NCBI GenBank assembly: GCA_035048815.1
Contig: JAUCBN010000046.1
Location: forward strand, 11,882,999 to 11,946,998
Direction: 5' to 3'
DNA from: Abelmoschus esculentus
Taxonomy: Eukaryota > Streptophyta > Magnoliopsida > Malvales > Malvaceae
DNA: 64,000 nt
A program made the translations under genes and the position numbers. Position 1 is the stretch's first letter. Every line of letters starts with the position of its first letter. Positions 24,673-37,060 of this stretch are shown in pieces. The notes under the pieces were generated by a model. That model did no database searches and was not told the DNA's origin. It saw only the letters and a list, made by a program, of their open reading frames with translations.

Positions 24673-24972
24673 AGTAAGATCTCATGCCCAATGCTTTTTG
24701 GTAGAAAAATAGACCCATCAGCCCCCTTTGTCTTCAAATCATGATTTTACCAAAATACCCTTCTCACATCCTAGCCCAGAACTACACCAACCACTCATTT
24801 CCATGGCCACAAAACTAGTTTATAAGGCTCCCGAGGCCCACACATATGGGCTCAAACATAAAGCACATGTTTCGAGTTAATCGACTTTTGAATTTCGAAA
24901 TTAAGATCATTATATCGAGTTCATTTCTTATACATCAGATACCCTGTCATCTTATATATAACTCCGTTCCTA

Positions 24973-25065
24973 TCTATCCATAACATGTATCGGTGATTTT
25001 CCAGTTAAGAGCTCGAGTAACAAGACCCCATAATTGTATACATCAGATGCTTATGTTGCTTCTCT
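24973..25065 (-). pseudogene. receptor-like kinase fragment (kinase subdomain IX region)
   Basis: The minus strand translates to REAT, a stop, then ASDVYNYGVLLLELLTGKSP followed by IHVMDR and a stop. This is the stretch after the APE motif of plant LRR receptor kinases, where SDVYSFGVLLLELLTGKSP is highly conserved. Only about 30 codons are recognisable, with an in-frame stop inside, so it is a relic of a former gene. Confidence 0.7.
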
Positions 25066-25366
25066 TTGCTTGTTTTTCAAAAGCCGAAAAAAGAAAAGAG
25101 TTTATGTAATTAAATTAAAAATAATTTATGATAAATTTAACTATTGGGTAAATTTAATCCAATGATTAACATACTTATTTTTTCTTTTGTGAGTTAAAGT
25201 CTTCACTTTCTTGTGAGATTTATTTTCTTTATTGAGGTGGTGACATGTGTTATCACTTTATAAAAAATAATAATAAAAAAATATTATATCACTGTGTCCG
25301 TTACTTTTAGTGGCGGGATACCAATTTAAAAACGTAACGTTACGTACCCTTTTATAAAAAAATATA

Positions 25367-25430
25367 ATTAAGGTACTAAAACGAAAACACGAACATAAAT
25401 TAAGGTACTAAAACGAAAACACGAACATAA
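25367..25430. repeat. exact 32-bp tandem duplication
   Basis: The unit at 25367-25398 (starting ATTAAGGTACTAAAACG) is repeated base for base at 25399-25430. There is no associated gene. Confidence 0.95.
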
Positions 25431-25811
25431 AAAGAGTATTAAATACGTAGTTATTTCTTTTAACAATATGGATGTATCGATAAGGTACTTCTAAAAAGGA
25501 CACAAACGTAAATTTTATGAACGATATTATAAAGGGAAATAATCTCAAATCCAAATATAAATAATAAAAGGAATATACATATTATAAAAAAAAGAAATTA
25601 TTTAGCTTTGATTCATAATAACGATTTAAATAACAATAAATTAGAAACAGCTTTTGTTTAGATATTTGTTATACATAGCCTTTATTTTTATCCTTTCAAT
25701 ATTGAACTTAGTAATAAAGAGTTTTAAATATTAAAAATATTTTAATATATACCTTTGTATAAATTTTAGTTTATACAATTTTTTTTTATTTTAGTAAATT
25801 ATAGTTAAAAT

Positions 25812-26483
25812 TAGGGGTGTTTATTATCGGGTATTTGTTTTTCGGGTATCCGAAAAATTTGATACCCAATTCTCTCGGGTCATAAAAAATCGGTCCGTAT
25901 CCCGACCCACTTAAATCGAGTATTTGTTATCGGGTACTTGTAAAAATCGGATACCCGATTTTTATTTTTTATTTTAAAATTAAAAAAATTACATATTAAA
26001 CATATAAGTTTTAAAAATTTATAATACATAACCAAACATAAAAAGAAGTGATTTAAAGTTAATTTTAGAATATTTAAATTTATATATACATCTATATTTA
26101 TTAAATTTTATCACTAAATTGACGTTAAAAGTATTAATCCCGTTTTTTCTTTTGGTATTAGTAAATTAATAAAATTATATTTAAAATTTTTAAAACCTAA
26201 AAGTATATAATACAAACATAAAACTAATTTAGAGATTTAAATTTAATTTTAGGTATAAATATTAAATAAATTTAGAATAAAAATATAATTTAAAACTAAA
26301 AAATACATATAATAAAACTAATCGGGTTGGGTACCCGGGAATTCAAAATTTTCGGCCCAAGCTCGGCCCACTAATTCTCAGGTCGGGTACCCGGCCTGAT
26401 CGTGTATTTTTTCCCGAGAATTATCCGGTATTTTTGTTTCGGGTCGTTGGATCAATCGGGTCGGGTAATTTTAAACACCCCTA
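25812..26483. mobile_element. hAT-type non-autonomous element, 8-bp target duplication
   Basis: The ends TAGGGGTGTTTA (25812) and TAAACACCCCTA (26483) are perfect inverted repeats. Flanking 8-mers GTTAAAAT (25804-25811) and ATTAAAAT (26484-26491) agree at 7 of 8 positions, as expected for hAT. Subterminal GGGTATCCG/GGGTACCCGG motifs are scattered near both ends; the core is AT-rich and non-coding. Confidence 0.8.
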
Positions 26484-26863
26484 ATTAAAATATAAATAAT
26501 TGTCTAATTTTCTTTTATAAAACTTGTGTTTTAAAAATACAATCATTTAAATATGAGTCATTTATTTCTATTTAATCCTAATATTAAAAATAAACTAATT
26601 ATATATTAAAATTTTGATTAATCAAACTAAATTAACCAACAACTAAACTTAAAAAAAAATCGAATTAACACTTAATTAATTAAATATAAATTAATTATAT
26701 ATTAAAATTTTAATCAATTAATTTAATTTTAACCGAATAATAAACATCGTAAAAAAAATATTCCAATACAATATGGATTTCATTATTATTTGGCCCAATA
26801 AACCCCAAACTTCTACCCTCCAAATCTCATCCACCGTATCATCTCTTTCCCTAACATTTTAAG

Positions 26864-26872
26864 TTTCCCGCC
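26864..26872 (+). promoter_or_regulatory. E2F-type box upstream of BRCA2
   Basis: TTTCCCGCC matches the plant E2F consensus TTTSSCGS and lies about 90 bp before the BRCA2 start codon. E2F sites typically drive S-phase repair and replication genes. Function is inferred. Confidence 0.6.
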
Positions 26873-26962
26873 CTATCAAAACACCAAAAATTCCAATTTC
26901 TTTGTGATAATGAAGCATAGCGGAAGCAACATCCAGAACAAACCCTAAGAAAAATCGTCACA

Positions 26963-29900
26963 ATGTCAACGTGGAAGATTTTCTATCATGCAGGATCAAA
27001 TTATCGTTGGGAGGCTTCCGGTCAGTTGCTGACGTCGAAACCAGATGATGACACGAACGGAGCTCCGGTTGCTCCACTCCCTTCCATGGCTGATCTCTTG
27101 ATTCAAGGTAATGGTTTCTGAATCACTTCGAATCTATATTTTTTTTTTTTTTTTTTGTGCCCTCAGATATCAATCCAACGCAGGGTGTTCGAAGCTTATT
27201 GAGAACGGAGATGGAGGAGTAGATGAATACCCGATGTTTAGAACCGGATTGGGGAAATCGGTGGCCTTGAAAGAATCTTCAATTGCAAAAGCATTATCTA
27301 TCCTCGCCGAAGATGCTGCTGCCTCTACTGTTACTCCAAGTAAGCGTTGCTCTTACTTTGATTTTTTGTTCAATTACTATACTTTTTGTGCAATTTAGAA
27401 AAGAAATATATGTGATTTGGGGGTTTTCTTTTATATCTCAAAATTTGGAGCTGAAAAAGTGTGGAATGTTTAGGAATCGAATTTATGTCCAGAATGGTGT
27501 CTCTAGTTTTAGAAACCAAAGACTGTAGGTTACTGAGACAATTTAGTATATTCACTAAGATAATCGTGAAATTGTTGAACCAAGCTATTTTTTTTTGTTT
27601 TAAAGAAGAAAAAAAATGCCTGCTACACAGGTAAAGTGATTCCTACGGAAAATGGCTGCGGTAACTCTCTTTTTCAAACGGGCTCTGGGAAAATGGTTAA
27701 CATATCTTCAGCTGGTCTGGTCAAAGCTAAGGCATTGTTTGGACTGGAGTTTGATAACGAGCATGATAAGGAGCATCAAAATTTTGAAGGTTTTCAACGT
27801 CCAAGGAGGTTACCTGCAATTAATGAACCTTATGGCTGCCAAAGGTTTTCTCATTCAGAGAAGAAAGAAGCTTTGCAAAATTACGGGGTTATGGATTTTA
27901 CATCAGAATCAAGGAACTTATTAAACTCTAGGAATGGTTTAGTAGGAGGTGAACCAGGCTGTGAAAATGGCTCAACTCTGATGCATTCCAAAATGTTTGA
28001 TTCAGTTCCCAAGCCACCTCCAATCAAGTTTCATACTGCAGGTGGAAGGTCATTATCTGTTTCAAGTGACGCATTGAAGCGTGCAAGGAGTCTTCTTGGT
28101 GACCCAGAGCTAGGGGATTTATTTGGTGAAATGGACCAAGAGACTCCTCCATTTACTGTTTACAAAGAGGAAAAAATTAATGATGCTTCATCAAACAAGG
28201 AAAACTGTTATTTTACTTCCTTTCCCCATCGAGGAGCAATGAAGAGTAGAGAGATATCCAAGGATTTCACATCTCCACTAAAATCTTCTTTCAAACAAAC
28301 GAGGTCCATATTCAATTCAGAAAATTTAAGTTTTGGGAGTAATTTGCTTGAAAAATTTGATGCAGTTGAAAGTTCTAGCGCTTGTGTATCAGTTGCCGAT
28401 GTGCCTTCTCTACAAAATGCTTCAAATTCAATAAATAGGCTTTCTGAGGAAAAGAATTCAACTTACAATTCTTTGTCTAGTAGTTCTGGCTCACAGACTA
28501 ATTTTCTTGGAAAGTCCCTTGGTGGGCCGTTGGCTGATATTTCAAATAACATTGTTACTTCTCAAACAAATAGCAAACACATTATAACTGAAAAGAGGAG
28601 AATTGGAAGATCAAGTTTTGTTTCTCCATTCAAGAGACCCCGCTGTTCCAAATTTTCCACTCCATTGAATAAAGACACTTCCTTTATAGCAAATGGTAAA
28701 TATATCTGCCCTTAAACACTTGTTTTAGTTTTATTATTTACCCTTTTGATTTATTCCCTTTGTTAACAATTGCCTTTCTAGTTTCTACTTCATCGGATGA
28801 TCATACATGTTGCAAAAGAACAGTTTCCTCTAAATATCCCTTTCGAGTACCGAGAGTATATGTAAAGGAATATTTTGCTGTGCCTCCATCAGCCTGCAGC
28901 ACGGTACATAGCTTCTCATTATAATTGATTGCTTTCAAGATATTGATTAATTTATCAACACTGACACCTGATTCTATTCCTGAATTGATTTAGTTAAAGT
29001 GTTTCTCAGTCAAAGGAAAACAGATCAAACCGGAGAATGCTCATGAGTATTCATTTAAGGATGAATCTGGCTTAACTCGAATTGGGGCAGAAACTTTTTG
29101 TGACATGTTGTCTCAATCTGGAGCTTCTATGCAATATGTTTCTAAAGAGTAATCACCTTCTTTTCTTATCCATGCATGCTTCAAATCTTTAGCAGTTAAA
29201 ACACATTTGAATGATTTTCATGTCACACAAACACAGTAAATTATGAATACACTGATGCTATTGGTTGCTTGCTCAAAGTTGGCTACCTTCAAGTATTGTT
29301 TAATGAATAGCAATTATGAGCTCACTTTATAGTTGCTTTTGCTTTTTTGTATTGTTATATGTGCCATTTATTTGTCATCTGCATTCATATTCGTTGAACC
29401 ATTCCTGTTCCCTTGCATGTCTAGGTGGGTCATAAACCATTATAAGTGGATTGTTTGGAAACTTGCGTGCTATGAGAGGCACTATCCTTCCAAATGTGCT
29501 GGAAAATTTTTGACAATCCCTAATGTACTTGAGGAGTTAAAGTACAGGTATCCAATTACCATCAGTAGCTTGTTTCTCTGAACTTTTTGTTTGGCAATAT
29601 ATATATACAAAGACAATTCATAATCCATCTATTTAGATATGAGAGGGAAGTAAATCATGGTCAACGTTCTGCATTAAAGAAAATACTTGAAGGGGATGCT
29701 TCGCCTTCTACAATGTTGGTGCTATGTGTTTCAAAAATTCAACCAAGTTCTGAACCGAAGATGGAGACCAATCTAGTGATAACAAATGGAGCTCATAATA
29801 GTGGTAATGCTAAAGTGGAACTAACAGATGGGTGGTAAGTAAATTCCAATTTTATTGCTTATGTTACATTGGAAATTTTGACTTGTAAAAGATGTCTGCT

Positions 29901-32900
29901 TACAGGTATTCCATGAACGGTGTTTTGGATGTACTGTTAACGAAGAAGCTTGCTGCTGGAAAATTGTTTGTCGGACAGAAGCTGCGGGTAATATGTTCAT
30001 TTATGCTTCAATTTCCCTTTTCAATTAGTGTGTTCTGGAAAAAAAATCTGTTCTTATGTACTAATTTGTCTTTTGAAGATCTGGGGAGCAGGACTCTGTG
30101 GTTGGGTTGGGCCAGTTTCACCCCTCGAGGTTCTTTCTGATTTCAAGTTTTCTAAGGAAATAAAATTCTTGAAATGCTTTGTCATGTCTTCTCTTTTTCC
30201 TGAATTTCAGGCATCCAGTGAAATTAATTTAGCTTTGAACATGAATGGGACGTTTAGAGCTCATTGGGCTGATCGACTTGGATTTTGTAAGGATTATTTA
30301 TATTTCTTGCTAATTTAAATTCTTTTTACTAGTTGCATATAACAAGAAAAAATCAAGATATCCCTTGTCTCCTTAAGCATGATTTTCCTATTAATGTCTT
30401 TAGGTAAAGGTTTTGGTACTCCTATGGCATTTAGGTGTATCAAGAGTGATGGGGGTCCAGTCCCTTTGACTTCAGTTGGAGTCACTCGGATATACCCTGT
30501 TCTCTACAGGGAGAGGTAACTATTTAGCGATTTGTCTGCAAGTTTAGGTAAAAATGGAACTGCATGGGATGCTTTAAGTTTAAGTATGTTTTCCTTTTTC
30601 CATCTAGGTTGAGAAATGGGGGATCAATTGTCAGATCTGAGAGGATGGAGAGTAGAATGGTGCAACAGCACAATCAAAGGTGACCGCTATATTCTTTGCA
30701 CGTTTTAAAATGTTAGAATTGCCTTTGTAATTTGTAATTTCATATCATAGCGGTGTGGAACTTAGATGTATTGCATTGAACTGCTGCACTTTATCAAGGT
30801 ATGCACATAGTTTTCAGCCGTCAGGCTTTTGGTGACCAACTTCAGCTTTTTGTGATTTTACCAACTAATAGTTCTCTTTATTAGACTTAGTCTTGTTTCC
30901 TTGATGAAAATTGTTTTATAAGAAAGAATTGATATCATGCTATGCCTTCTAACTTCATAATTATTCTTTCTTCACTATTCACATGGGTTCACTAGACATT
31001 TGGTTATTCTCATTCTATCAGTCCTTGTTGCATAAAGGACTATTACGTGCTCTTAAAAATATCAACTGGTTAATGCTACCAGTATGATTCTTCTTAACAG
31101 ACTTAAATATTCAATCGGCTGGCGTTTGGTAATATAAGAGGATAACCAAACTTTTACCAAAGTGAAATAATAGAACCCATATTCTACCTGGAAATCTTTG
31201 AGGTTAAGATTTAAAAGGTTGTGTATTGGTGAGTTCTTGTAGATCATGCTTGATATTTTCCTGCTGCAGGTGTTCAGTTCTTGTAGATCATGTTATATCC
31301 GAGTACCAAAGAGGGGCTAATAGTTCTCTTATCCATAATGACAGTGAGAGTGAAGGAGCGAAAATCTTAAAAATTCTTGAGACATCTGCCGAACCAGAAG
31401 TCCTTATGGCAGAAATGAGTCCTGAGCAACTAACTTCATTTGCTACATATAAATCAAAACTTGAGGTGCATTATAGCTCTTTGCTTGAAAGGAAGATCTT
31501 ATAAGGGATTGGTATTTAACCATGCAGATCTGACTGTAGGCTACGAGGCAGTTAGAGATGGAGAAATCAATTGAGAAAGCTCTGGAGCAGGCTGGCTTAA
31601 ATGAGCGAGACGTTGTCCCTTTCATGAGGATTAGAGTTGTTGGATTAACTGACAGGAATCATCGTGGAAAGGGAAAACCTAAAGAAGGAATAATAACTAT
31701 TTGGAATCCAACAGAAAAGCAGGTAAATCTGAAAGCGTATCTTTCTTTACTTTCTTCTTCATCTCCTTGTGCATGCGGTCTTTCTCAGTTTCTGTTCTTA
31801 CAAGCATTTGCTACACAATTTATCCTTGTCTGGTCTTTAGTTTGGCGGGATTAGTTCTGAGCTTTATGGAACTACTTAATTTATTGAATTGTTTGATTAT
31901 GAAGATAATTATGACTGAAACAGGAAAGTGAGCTAGTAGAGGGCCAAGCATATGTCATTTCTGGCCTTATACCAATGAACTCAGACTCGGAAATCCTTTA
32001 CTTGCAAGCCCGAGGATCTACCACCAAATGGAAGCCTCTATCTCCCCTGGCAATGGAAAACTTTGAGTAAGTTTTCATCTGCATTCTGTTTACCACAATT
32101 GGTTCCTGGTTTGCAACTCATGTGTGTCCTATCAGGCCATTTTTCTACCCGCGGAAGTCAATGAAATTGTCAAGTTTAGGTGAAATTTCTCTTTCCAGGT
32201 GAATCTCTCTCCTCTACTTCATATTCTAATGCCTAGATATTTTCTTATGAAGATCTCGATATCCTCATTCATGTTTCTTTGGGCTATCCAGCGAGTTTGA
32301 CATTGCAGCATATGTTGTGTATGTGGGAGAAGTCTACACAGCTTCTCATCAGAAGAAACAGTGGGTGTTTGTGACAGATGATTCCATTTCTGATTTACAG
32401 TCAGGACTTTCAAATTCTTTACTTGCTATCAGCTTTTGCTCACCATCCATTGATGATGACTCATTTACACCGATCAACTCTAACCTAGTAGGATCCATGG
32501 TAAGTTTCATTTGTTTTAAAGTCCAGAGTGGGATTTGCTTTTCAAACCGATCAGATTCAAAAAAAAAAAAAAAAGCGAAAAAATTGTTAGCATGACAATT
32601 CTGGGTTATAGAAATGCCAATTGATACATAAGGACCACTTGAACTAACTACATACTAGATAAATGTTTTGATAATGATGCTTTATCTCTTTAAGAACTTC
32701 AGATTAACTATCAGGTATGTACTTGTCCAAATTAATTTTTGTGCCAATACATTAAAGATTATGGATCATTCTTGTTCATTTCTACTTGTTTCATTTAAAT
32801 AGTGATTCTAATTACAAAACCTTTGTAGGTAGGCTTCTGCAACCTTATTAAGAAACCAAAGGACCAAATGAATGATCTCTGGGTTGCTGAAGCAACAGAA

Positions 32901-33142
32901 AATTCTGCATATCATTTAAATTTTACTCCTTCCATTTCTCACCTTAAAAGTGCTGGGGCTTCTGTTCAGGCATGGGCAAAGGCCTCTAACTTGGTACGCA
33001 CTATCAGATTTCGAAGCGCTTTGACATGATTTATTCCTTAATGCTGCTACTTTACTTACCTTTACTACTGGACATGTTCATGCAGATTATCGAGGAACTC
33101 AGGAAAAAGGTTTTATTTGTGATTGGCAATTGTGAAGGTTAG
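26963..33142 (+). CDS. BRCA2: BRCA2 homologue, complete gene with 19 exons
   Basis: BRCA2 loads RAD51/DMC1 on single-stranded DNA during homologous recombination and meiosis. Exons read by eye: 26963-27107, 27184-27339, 27631-28695, 28782-28903, 28994-29148, 29425-29547, 29637-29834, 29906-29987, 30079-30129, 30211-30286, 30404-30515, 30608-30679, 31270-31465, 31540-31722, 31924-32066, 32136-32198, 32292-32499, 32829-32993, 33086-33142. All introns are GT-AG, every phase agrees, and the total is 3,372 nt (1,123 residues), close to the roughly 1,150 of Arabidopsis BRCA2. The N-terminus starts MSTWKIF as in plant BRCA2. Three RAD51-binding BRC repeats are visible (about 67-90, 115-138, 234-257). 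The helical domain follows (WVINHYKWIVWKLACYER, exon 6), then three OB folds (IWGAGLCGWVGPVSPLE in OB1). The end is uncertain: an alternative last exon at 34638-34708 is possible. Confidence 0.93.
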
Positions 33143-33336
33143 CTAGCTAGCTAGCTAGAGTGGGAAGGAGCTGATTTGGAATTTTGGACCGACCAACACC
33201 AACAGTAAGCACCCTTGCACATATCCAATGGATGCTTAATCTTGGATTGTTTGACATGAAAGATGAGGTAGCTATCAGTTGTAGAAGGCTACTTTCTTTC
33301 CTGTTTCTGTTATGGATTGGTGTCCAGTTTATATAT
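33143..33336 (+). other. BRCA2 3' UTR or terminal-intron sequence
   Basis: It starts with a GCTA repeat just after the TAG stop. It either is 3' UTR or, if a GT at 33138 is used as donor, the start of a last intron that also holds the TRIM insertion. Confidence 0.4.
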
Positions 33337-34443
33337 TGTCACGGTCCGTGTATCGTAGCAACGCGGGACCGGGTGAGATGCTTTCTGGTTGTGCTTAACT
33401 CTTGGGAGCGGGATAGCATTAAGGGTGTAGTACGTACCGAGCAGCCGTCCTATCTTCGGATGGGCGTGTTGATCGCGCACCACACTGGTCGGGAGCTGTC
33501 CCCGCTTCCCTGATGAGCCCATGGGAGGGCGAAACCAGTAAGCATCGAGATGGTTAAGGCTGAACCTCGAGTGTGCGAGAGGCCTGAGGTGCCGCACGGG
33601 GTGGTTGTCCCTGCGTCAAAACTCTGACCCCGTGACAGATGGTATCAGAGCGTGGCTGTGTGCTAGCTGTCGAGTTTGCCAAGCGCCCCATGTGCTGCGG
33701 AGCGAGTCGTGTGGACGAGCAAGTGAAGCTCGCACCCTAATGAGAAGAGGGTGTTCGCAAGTGGGTCCTCTAGAAAGATATTGAGACGAGGACGGGTAGG
33801 CAGGAAGCCGCAGCGAAAGTTCTCCAGATGGTCGTGCTGCAATGGGACACCTTGTCTAAGTGGCGAGAGGCCATGAGGTGGTTGTAAGTAGACAGTAATG
33901 GGACACCTTGTCTAAGTGGCGAGTGGCCATGAGGTGGTTGCAGGTCGACTACAATGGGACACCTTGTTGAAGTGGCGAGTGGCCATGAGGTGGTTGCGAG
34001 CAGACCTTGGCCCAACAGTGGAGGGTGGCCCCAGCTAGTGGGTGAGTTTGGGAGAATTGCACACTAGTTCCTGGCTACTTTCCAGAAGGGAAAGAGTTTC
34101 CTCCCCATGCACGAGGGCGTGCATGAATCAGGTGGGGGAGATTGTCACGGTCCGTGTATCGTAGCAACGCGGGACCGGGTGAGATGCTTTCTGGTTGTGC
34201 TTAACTCTTGGGAGCGGGATAGCATTAAGGGTGTAGTACGTACCGAGCAGCCGTCCTATCTTCGGATGGGCGTGTTGATCGCGCACCACACTGGTCGGGA
34301 GCTGTCCCCGCTTCCCTGATGAGCCCATGGGAGGGCGAAACCAGTAAGCATCGAGATGGTTAAGGCTGAACCTCGGGTGTGCGAGAGGCCTGAGGTGCCG
34401 CACGGGGTGGTTGTCCCTGCGTCAAAACTCTGACCCCGTGACA
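33337..34443 (+). mobile_element. TRIM retrotransposon (non-autonomous, two 301-bp LTRs)
   Basis: Two direct repeats, 33337-33637 and 34143-34443, are 301 bp each. They begin TGTCACGG, end CCGTGACA and differ by eye at one base. After the first comes the initiator-Met primer-binding site TGGTATCAGAGC (33640-33651). Before the second comes the purine tract GGTGGGGGAGA (34131). The 505-bp interior codes for nothing and holds three 56-bp tandem units. ATAT flanks both sides. GC content is well above the neighbourhood. These are the defining traits of a TRIM; it needs enzymes from another element. Confidence 0.92.
33841..34008 (+). repeat. three 56-bp tandem units inside the TRIM
   Basis: Units start at 33841, 33897 and 33953, each with AATGGGACACCTTGT and later GGCCATGAGGTGGTTG. 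They differ at a few bases. Function is unknown. Confidence 0.9.
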
Positions 34444-36811
34444 ATATGCTTAAATTAGCAGAAGATAGCCATATCAGACATGTAGCTCGATCGGATTAAA
34501 AATACTTGTGGTTATATGCACAGCAGCACAGACAGGATCCATAAACCATAGCAAAACACATTGTTTTGGGATTATATGCTTGATATCTGCAGATAATATG
34601 AATTTTTTACAACTCATTGTCTGCAGGTATTTTGTAGGACACCCCACTGAGAAGTCTGAAGCATCCCTGGTTTTAGTGGTGGAAGAATGGAGGAACCTAC
34701 GAATGTAAATAACTTCAGTTAAATTTGGAGCTTTTCCAGAGTTGGGATTGAAGGACTGAGTTGGCCCGACTGCAATTCAGACAAATCACACGGGTGGTCT
34801 GTTGCAGTAGGAAGTGCCAACCAGTTCAGTTTTGCAAATAACTTAAATGAGAGAATGTATTATAATCACATTTTTAACTTCGAATGTTTAATAATATTTG
34901 TTCGGTTAAAATTTCATCGTGTTAAGGTATTTAATTTTTTTAGTTTTTTTTTTTAATTCAGGTAAATATTTTGGTTAGAATAATTAACATGTCATAAAAA
35001 ATATAAAAACAAAACCTTGAATTTGAATATGATAAATGTATCAAAATCACAATTTTAATATAAAATGTATTTTCCTTTATCATTCGAATACATATTTTTA
35101 TTAAAATTAAACTAATAAATAAATAGTTTTTAGAAAAAAAGTAATGTATATTTTATATAAATTTTAGTTTATACAAATAGTTTTTTTAGGGTTTAATATA
35201 AGGAATATAATTTAAGGGTTTATGTTTTAAGATATTAAATATAAGATTTAGAATTATAATTTAAAGATAATGATTAAAGTTTTAGTTTTTAAAACTTAAA
35301 TAGTATCTTTATAGAAGAAAAAGTTTTTGATTATTTGTACATCAAATAATATTTTTTTTATTTCTATTCATTTCAAAAATTATTATTATTTTAAATAAAA
35401 TAATATTTTATGAGTCAACACAAGAAACGATAATAAAATATATTTTATCTCATTTTAATTTGATTTGATTTAATCACAACAAAACTCGATTAAGATTAAA
35501 CTCAAATTTAAATATCATTTTACCCGTCATTTAAAAAATTAATTACAAACACTACTTAATATGATTCAACTTGATTTAACATAAATTTTTGTTTAGATAA
35601 AATTAAAATAAAATTTAGTTCAATGTCGTAATTCCAACATTTCATATTCTAATTTTTTCATTTTTACTTAGAGGCCTAAACCCACCCCTAACAATCCCTA
35701 AACTCTAAAATCGATGTATGTTATATTTTTCTATTATATCTTATTATAGAGTTATATTTATATATATAAACTGTGTAAATTTTTTATACAATTATTTATA
35801 TTTAAACTATAAAAATATAAAACCTAAATCTTTAATATTAATACTTTAAAACTTAAATCTTGGACCCTAAAACTTTAAATTCTATACCGTAAAATCTAAA
35901 CCCTTAAACCCTAAATTACAATCTAAAATTATAAACTCTAAATTTGAAAGACTTATGTATCAAAGTATTTTTCTATGTTATATTATAATTTGATACATGA
36001 GTTGTGTAAAATTTATTTTATATAAATTTATATATTTATACTATAAATATAAATTCTAAATTTCTAATCTTAAACTCTAAACTCTAAATTTTAAACATAA
36101 GTCTTAAATTCTAAACACTAAAATTCTTAAAACTAAAAACATCATGTAAACTAAAATTTAAACGATTTATAATAAAGTCTTTTTATATTATATTATATTA
36201 TTTGTTGCGTTAGGTTCGTACAATGTATGGTAGCTATTAAACGACCTTTTCATGATAAAAACACGAGCCTTTGAAAGTTCGGATCAAATTTCTTTGATGA
36301 AAAAAATTCATATTCTTAATAAAATTGAATTAGTAAATGATTTTTTTTAAACATATTTAATATATTATTGGTGTAACTTTAATTTGTATAAGTATATATT
36401 TTTTAAAATTTTTAGTTTAGAGTATACGACTTATGAGTGTATGTTTTTTGATATTAAATTTAGCAGTTATGATTATAATTTAAAGATTTATTGTTAAAGG
36501 TTTAAGTTTTAAATCTTAAATATGTATGCTTTCAAAAAAAGTTTTTATATTATTTGTACATCAAATATTAACCTTTATATTTATTTATTTAAAAATTATT
36601 ATTATTATTTTAAATAAAATAAAATTATTTATGAGATAAATTTAAACTTGATATAATTATAACAAAACATAATTATGATTAGATTGAAGTTTAATCACCA
36701 TTTTATCCATCTGACTCAATCTAAAAATTTGATTAAAAAAACCATTTTAATTTGATTTCATTCGATTTGACATAAATTTTCAGTAACATTAAATTAAAAT
36801 AAAATTTGTCG
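34444..36811. other. AT-rich intergenic DNA after BRCA2
   Basis: 34621-34708 could be a last BRCA2 exon or 3' UTR. From 34870 on the DNA is very AT-rich, with degenerate telomere-like TTTAGGGTTTA/AAACCCTAAA words in both orientations (for example near 35185 and 35880-35940). No gene is supported. Confidence 0.5.
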
Positions 36812-37043
36812 AACCCTATATTGTAATTTGTAACACTTATTTAAACTTGATCGAGTCGAATGTTTTACGGTTTATATTAAATGGAGCTCCAACTATTTTG
36901 AACTACTCAGATTATGTTTCGATTTGGATATGAACTTAATCGATTTGTTATGGTTTGGACTTGAATTTGTTATTTGGGCTTTGAAACAAAATTTTGGGTT
37001 TTACGCCGGAGGCCCAATATGACACTGGGTCGAAGGTGTTACA
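36812..37043 (+). repeat. truncated 5' LTR of G1
   Basis: It runs from GAACCCTATATTG to GGTGTTACA and aligns with about 45213-45430, sharing TTTAAACTTGATCGAGTC and TTAAATGGAGCTCCAACTAT. The LTR start is missing. Confidence 0.8.
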
Positions 37044-37060
37044 TTTAGTGGTATTAGAGT

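Noticed and set aside
22926..24681. Target duplication for the long palindrome
   Set aside because: Only AGTA is shared between the flanks; this is too short to claim.
24825..24860. Plus-strand YKAPEA reading resembling a kinase APE motif
   Set aside because: It is on the opposite strand to the nearby kinase relic and only six codons long; chance is sufficient.
33184..34444. Several open frames in and around the TRIM
   Set aside because: The same frames appear in both LTRs, and TRIMs are non-coding.
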